Position numbers and translations under genes: made by a program
Shown: positions 29,752-29,820 of the stretch, piece by piece
Layout: each line of letters begins with the position of its first letter
Numbering within the stretch: position 1 is the first letter of the stretch
IMG/VR virus record: IMGVR_UViG_3300034012_002143
Coordinates: 1-29,820 of that record
DNA from: a virus
Strand: one strand, 5' to 3'
DNA: 29,820 bases
Notes under the pieces: model-generated
What the model was told of the DNA's origin: nothing
Databases searched by the model: none
Seen by the model: the letters and a program-made list of their open reading frames with translations, nothing else

Positions 29752-29820
29752 GCAACGTCGTCGAGGTCATCCAGCAGCCGGCACCCATCGTCCAGGTCGT
29801 GCAGCAGCCGGCCATGGTCG
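29748..29820 (+). CDS. Start of a further tail-side gene (partial)
   Basis: Twenty-four codons are visible, MSNVVEVIQQPAPIVQVVQQ, repeating a V-x-V-x-QQPA pattern. The ATG overlaps the preceding stop. Short proteins starting this way follow the BppU-like gene in many phages, but the rest lies outside the window, so no family is assigned. Confidence 0.55.
   Translation, partial: MSNVVEVIQQPAPIVQVVQQPAMV

Noticed and set aside
1-29820. tRNA genes, insertion sequences, integrase, attachment sites or a retron/DGR reverse transcriptase
   Set aside because: None was recognised; no cloverleaf, transposase or reverse-transcriptase motif could be seen.

Overview
The window is most of a temperate, long-non-contractile-tailed phage genome, presumably a prophage because a repressor, a Cro-like regulator and a CII-like activator are all present. 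The base composition is very GC-rich and codons end mostly in G or C. Together with the gene set, this points to a betaproteobacterial (Burkholderiales-type) host. That host assignment is inference; no host gene is clearly visible. No integrase or attachment site lies in the window, and both ends cut through genes.

Left part (1-4735). A partial minus-strand gene is followed by about 580 bases without a gene, holding a composite repeat (CCNNG pentamer runs alternating with a conserved hairpin-bearing spacer). A tightly packed minus-strand operon then runs from 3879 down to 609. It holds small unknown genes, two small membrane proteins, an HD-domain nucleotide phosphohydrolase and an HNH endonuclease. 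It is driven by a promoter at 3937-3965. A repressor (4136-4660, minus) and a YdaS/Cro-like gene (4732-5004, plus) diverge from a short AT-richer control region. A 16-base operator candidate there matches one inside the left promoter at 13 of 16 positions.

Early right part (5009-9970). Three small minus-strand genes are interleaved with plus-strand genes. Then come a CII-like regulator, two small genes, a Toprim primase and a DUF5906-type helicase. Directly after the helicase lies a large mirror-symmetric array of 12 TTACG elements. It is the strongest unexplained structure in the window and a candidate replication origin or regulatory site.

Late part (9964-29820, all plus). A gpZ-like protein is followed by lambda-type terminase subunits, a Mor-like activator, gpW, portal, a prohead protease/major capsid fusion, a DUF2190 decoration protein, head-tail attachment, tail terminator and tail tube. 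The tail chaperone pair G/GT follows, with a classic A AAA AAC slippery site, then the tape measure, L- and M-like tail-tip proteins, a J-like tip protein, fibre-like genes, and a lysis cassette (membrane protein, holin-like, GH19 endolysin). The window ends in receptor-binding-like genes. The order closely follows lambda morphogenesis, except that the Z-like gene lies upstream of terminase. Two copies of a 25-base imperfect palindrome bracket gpW and portal, next to the Mor-like gene.

All functional names rest on reading motifs and gene order. No database search was possible.
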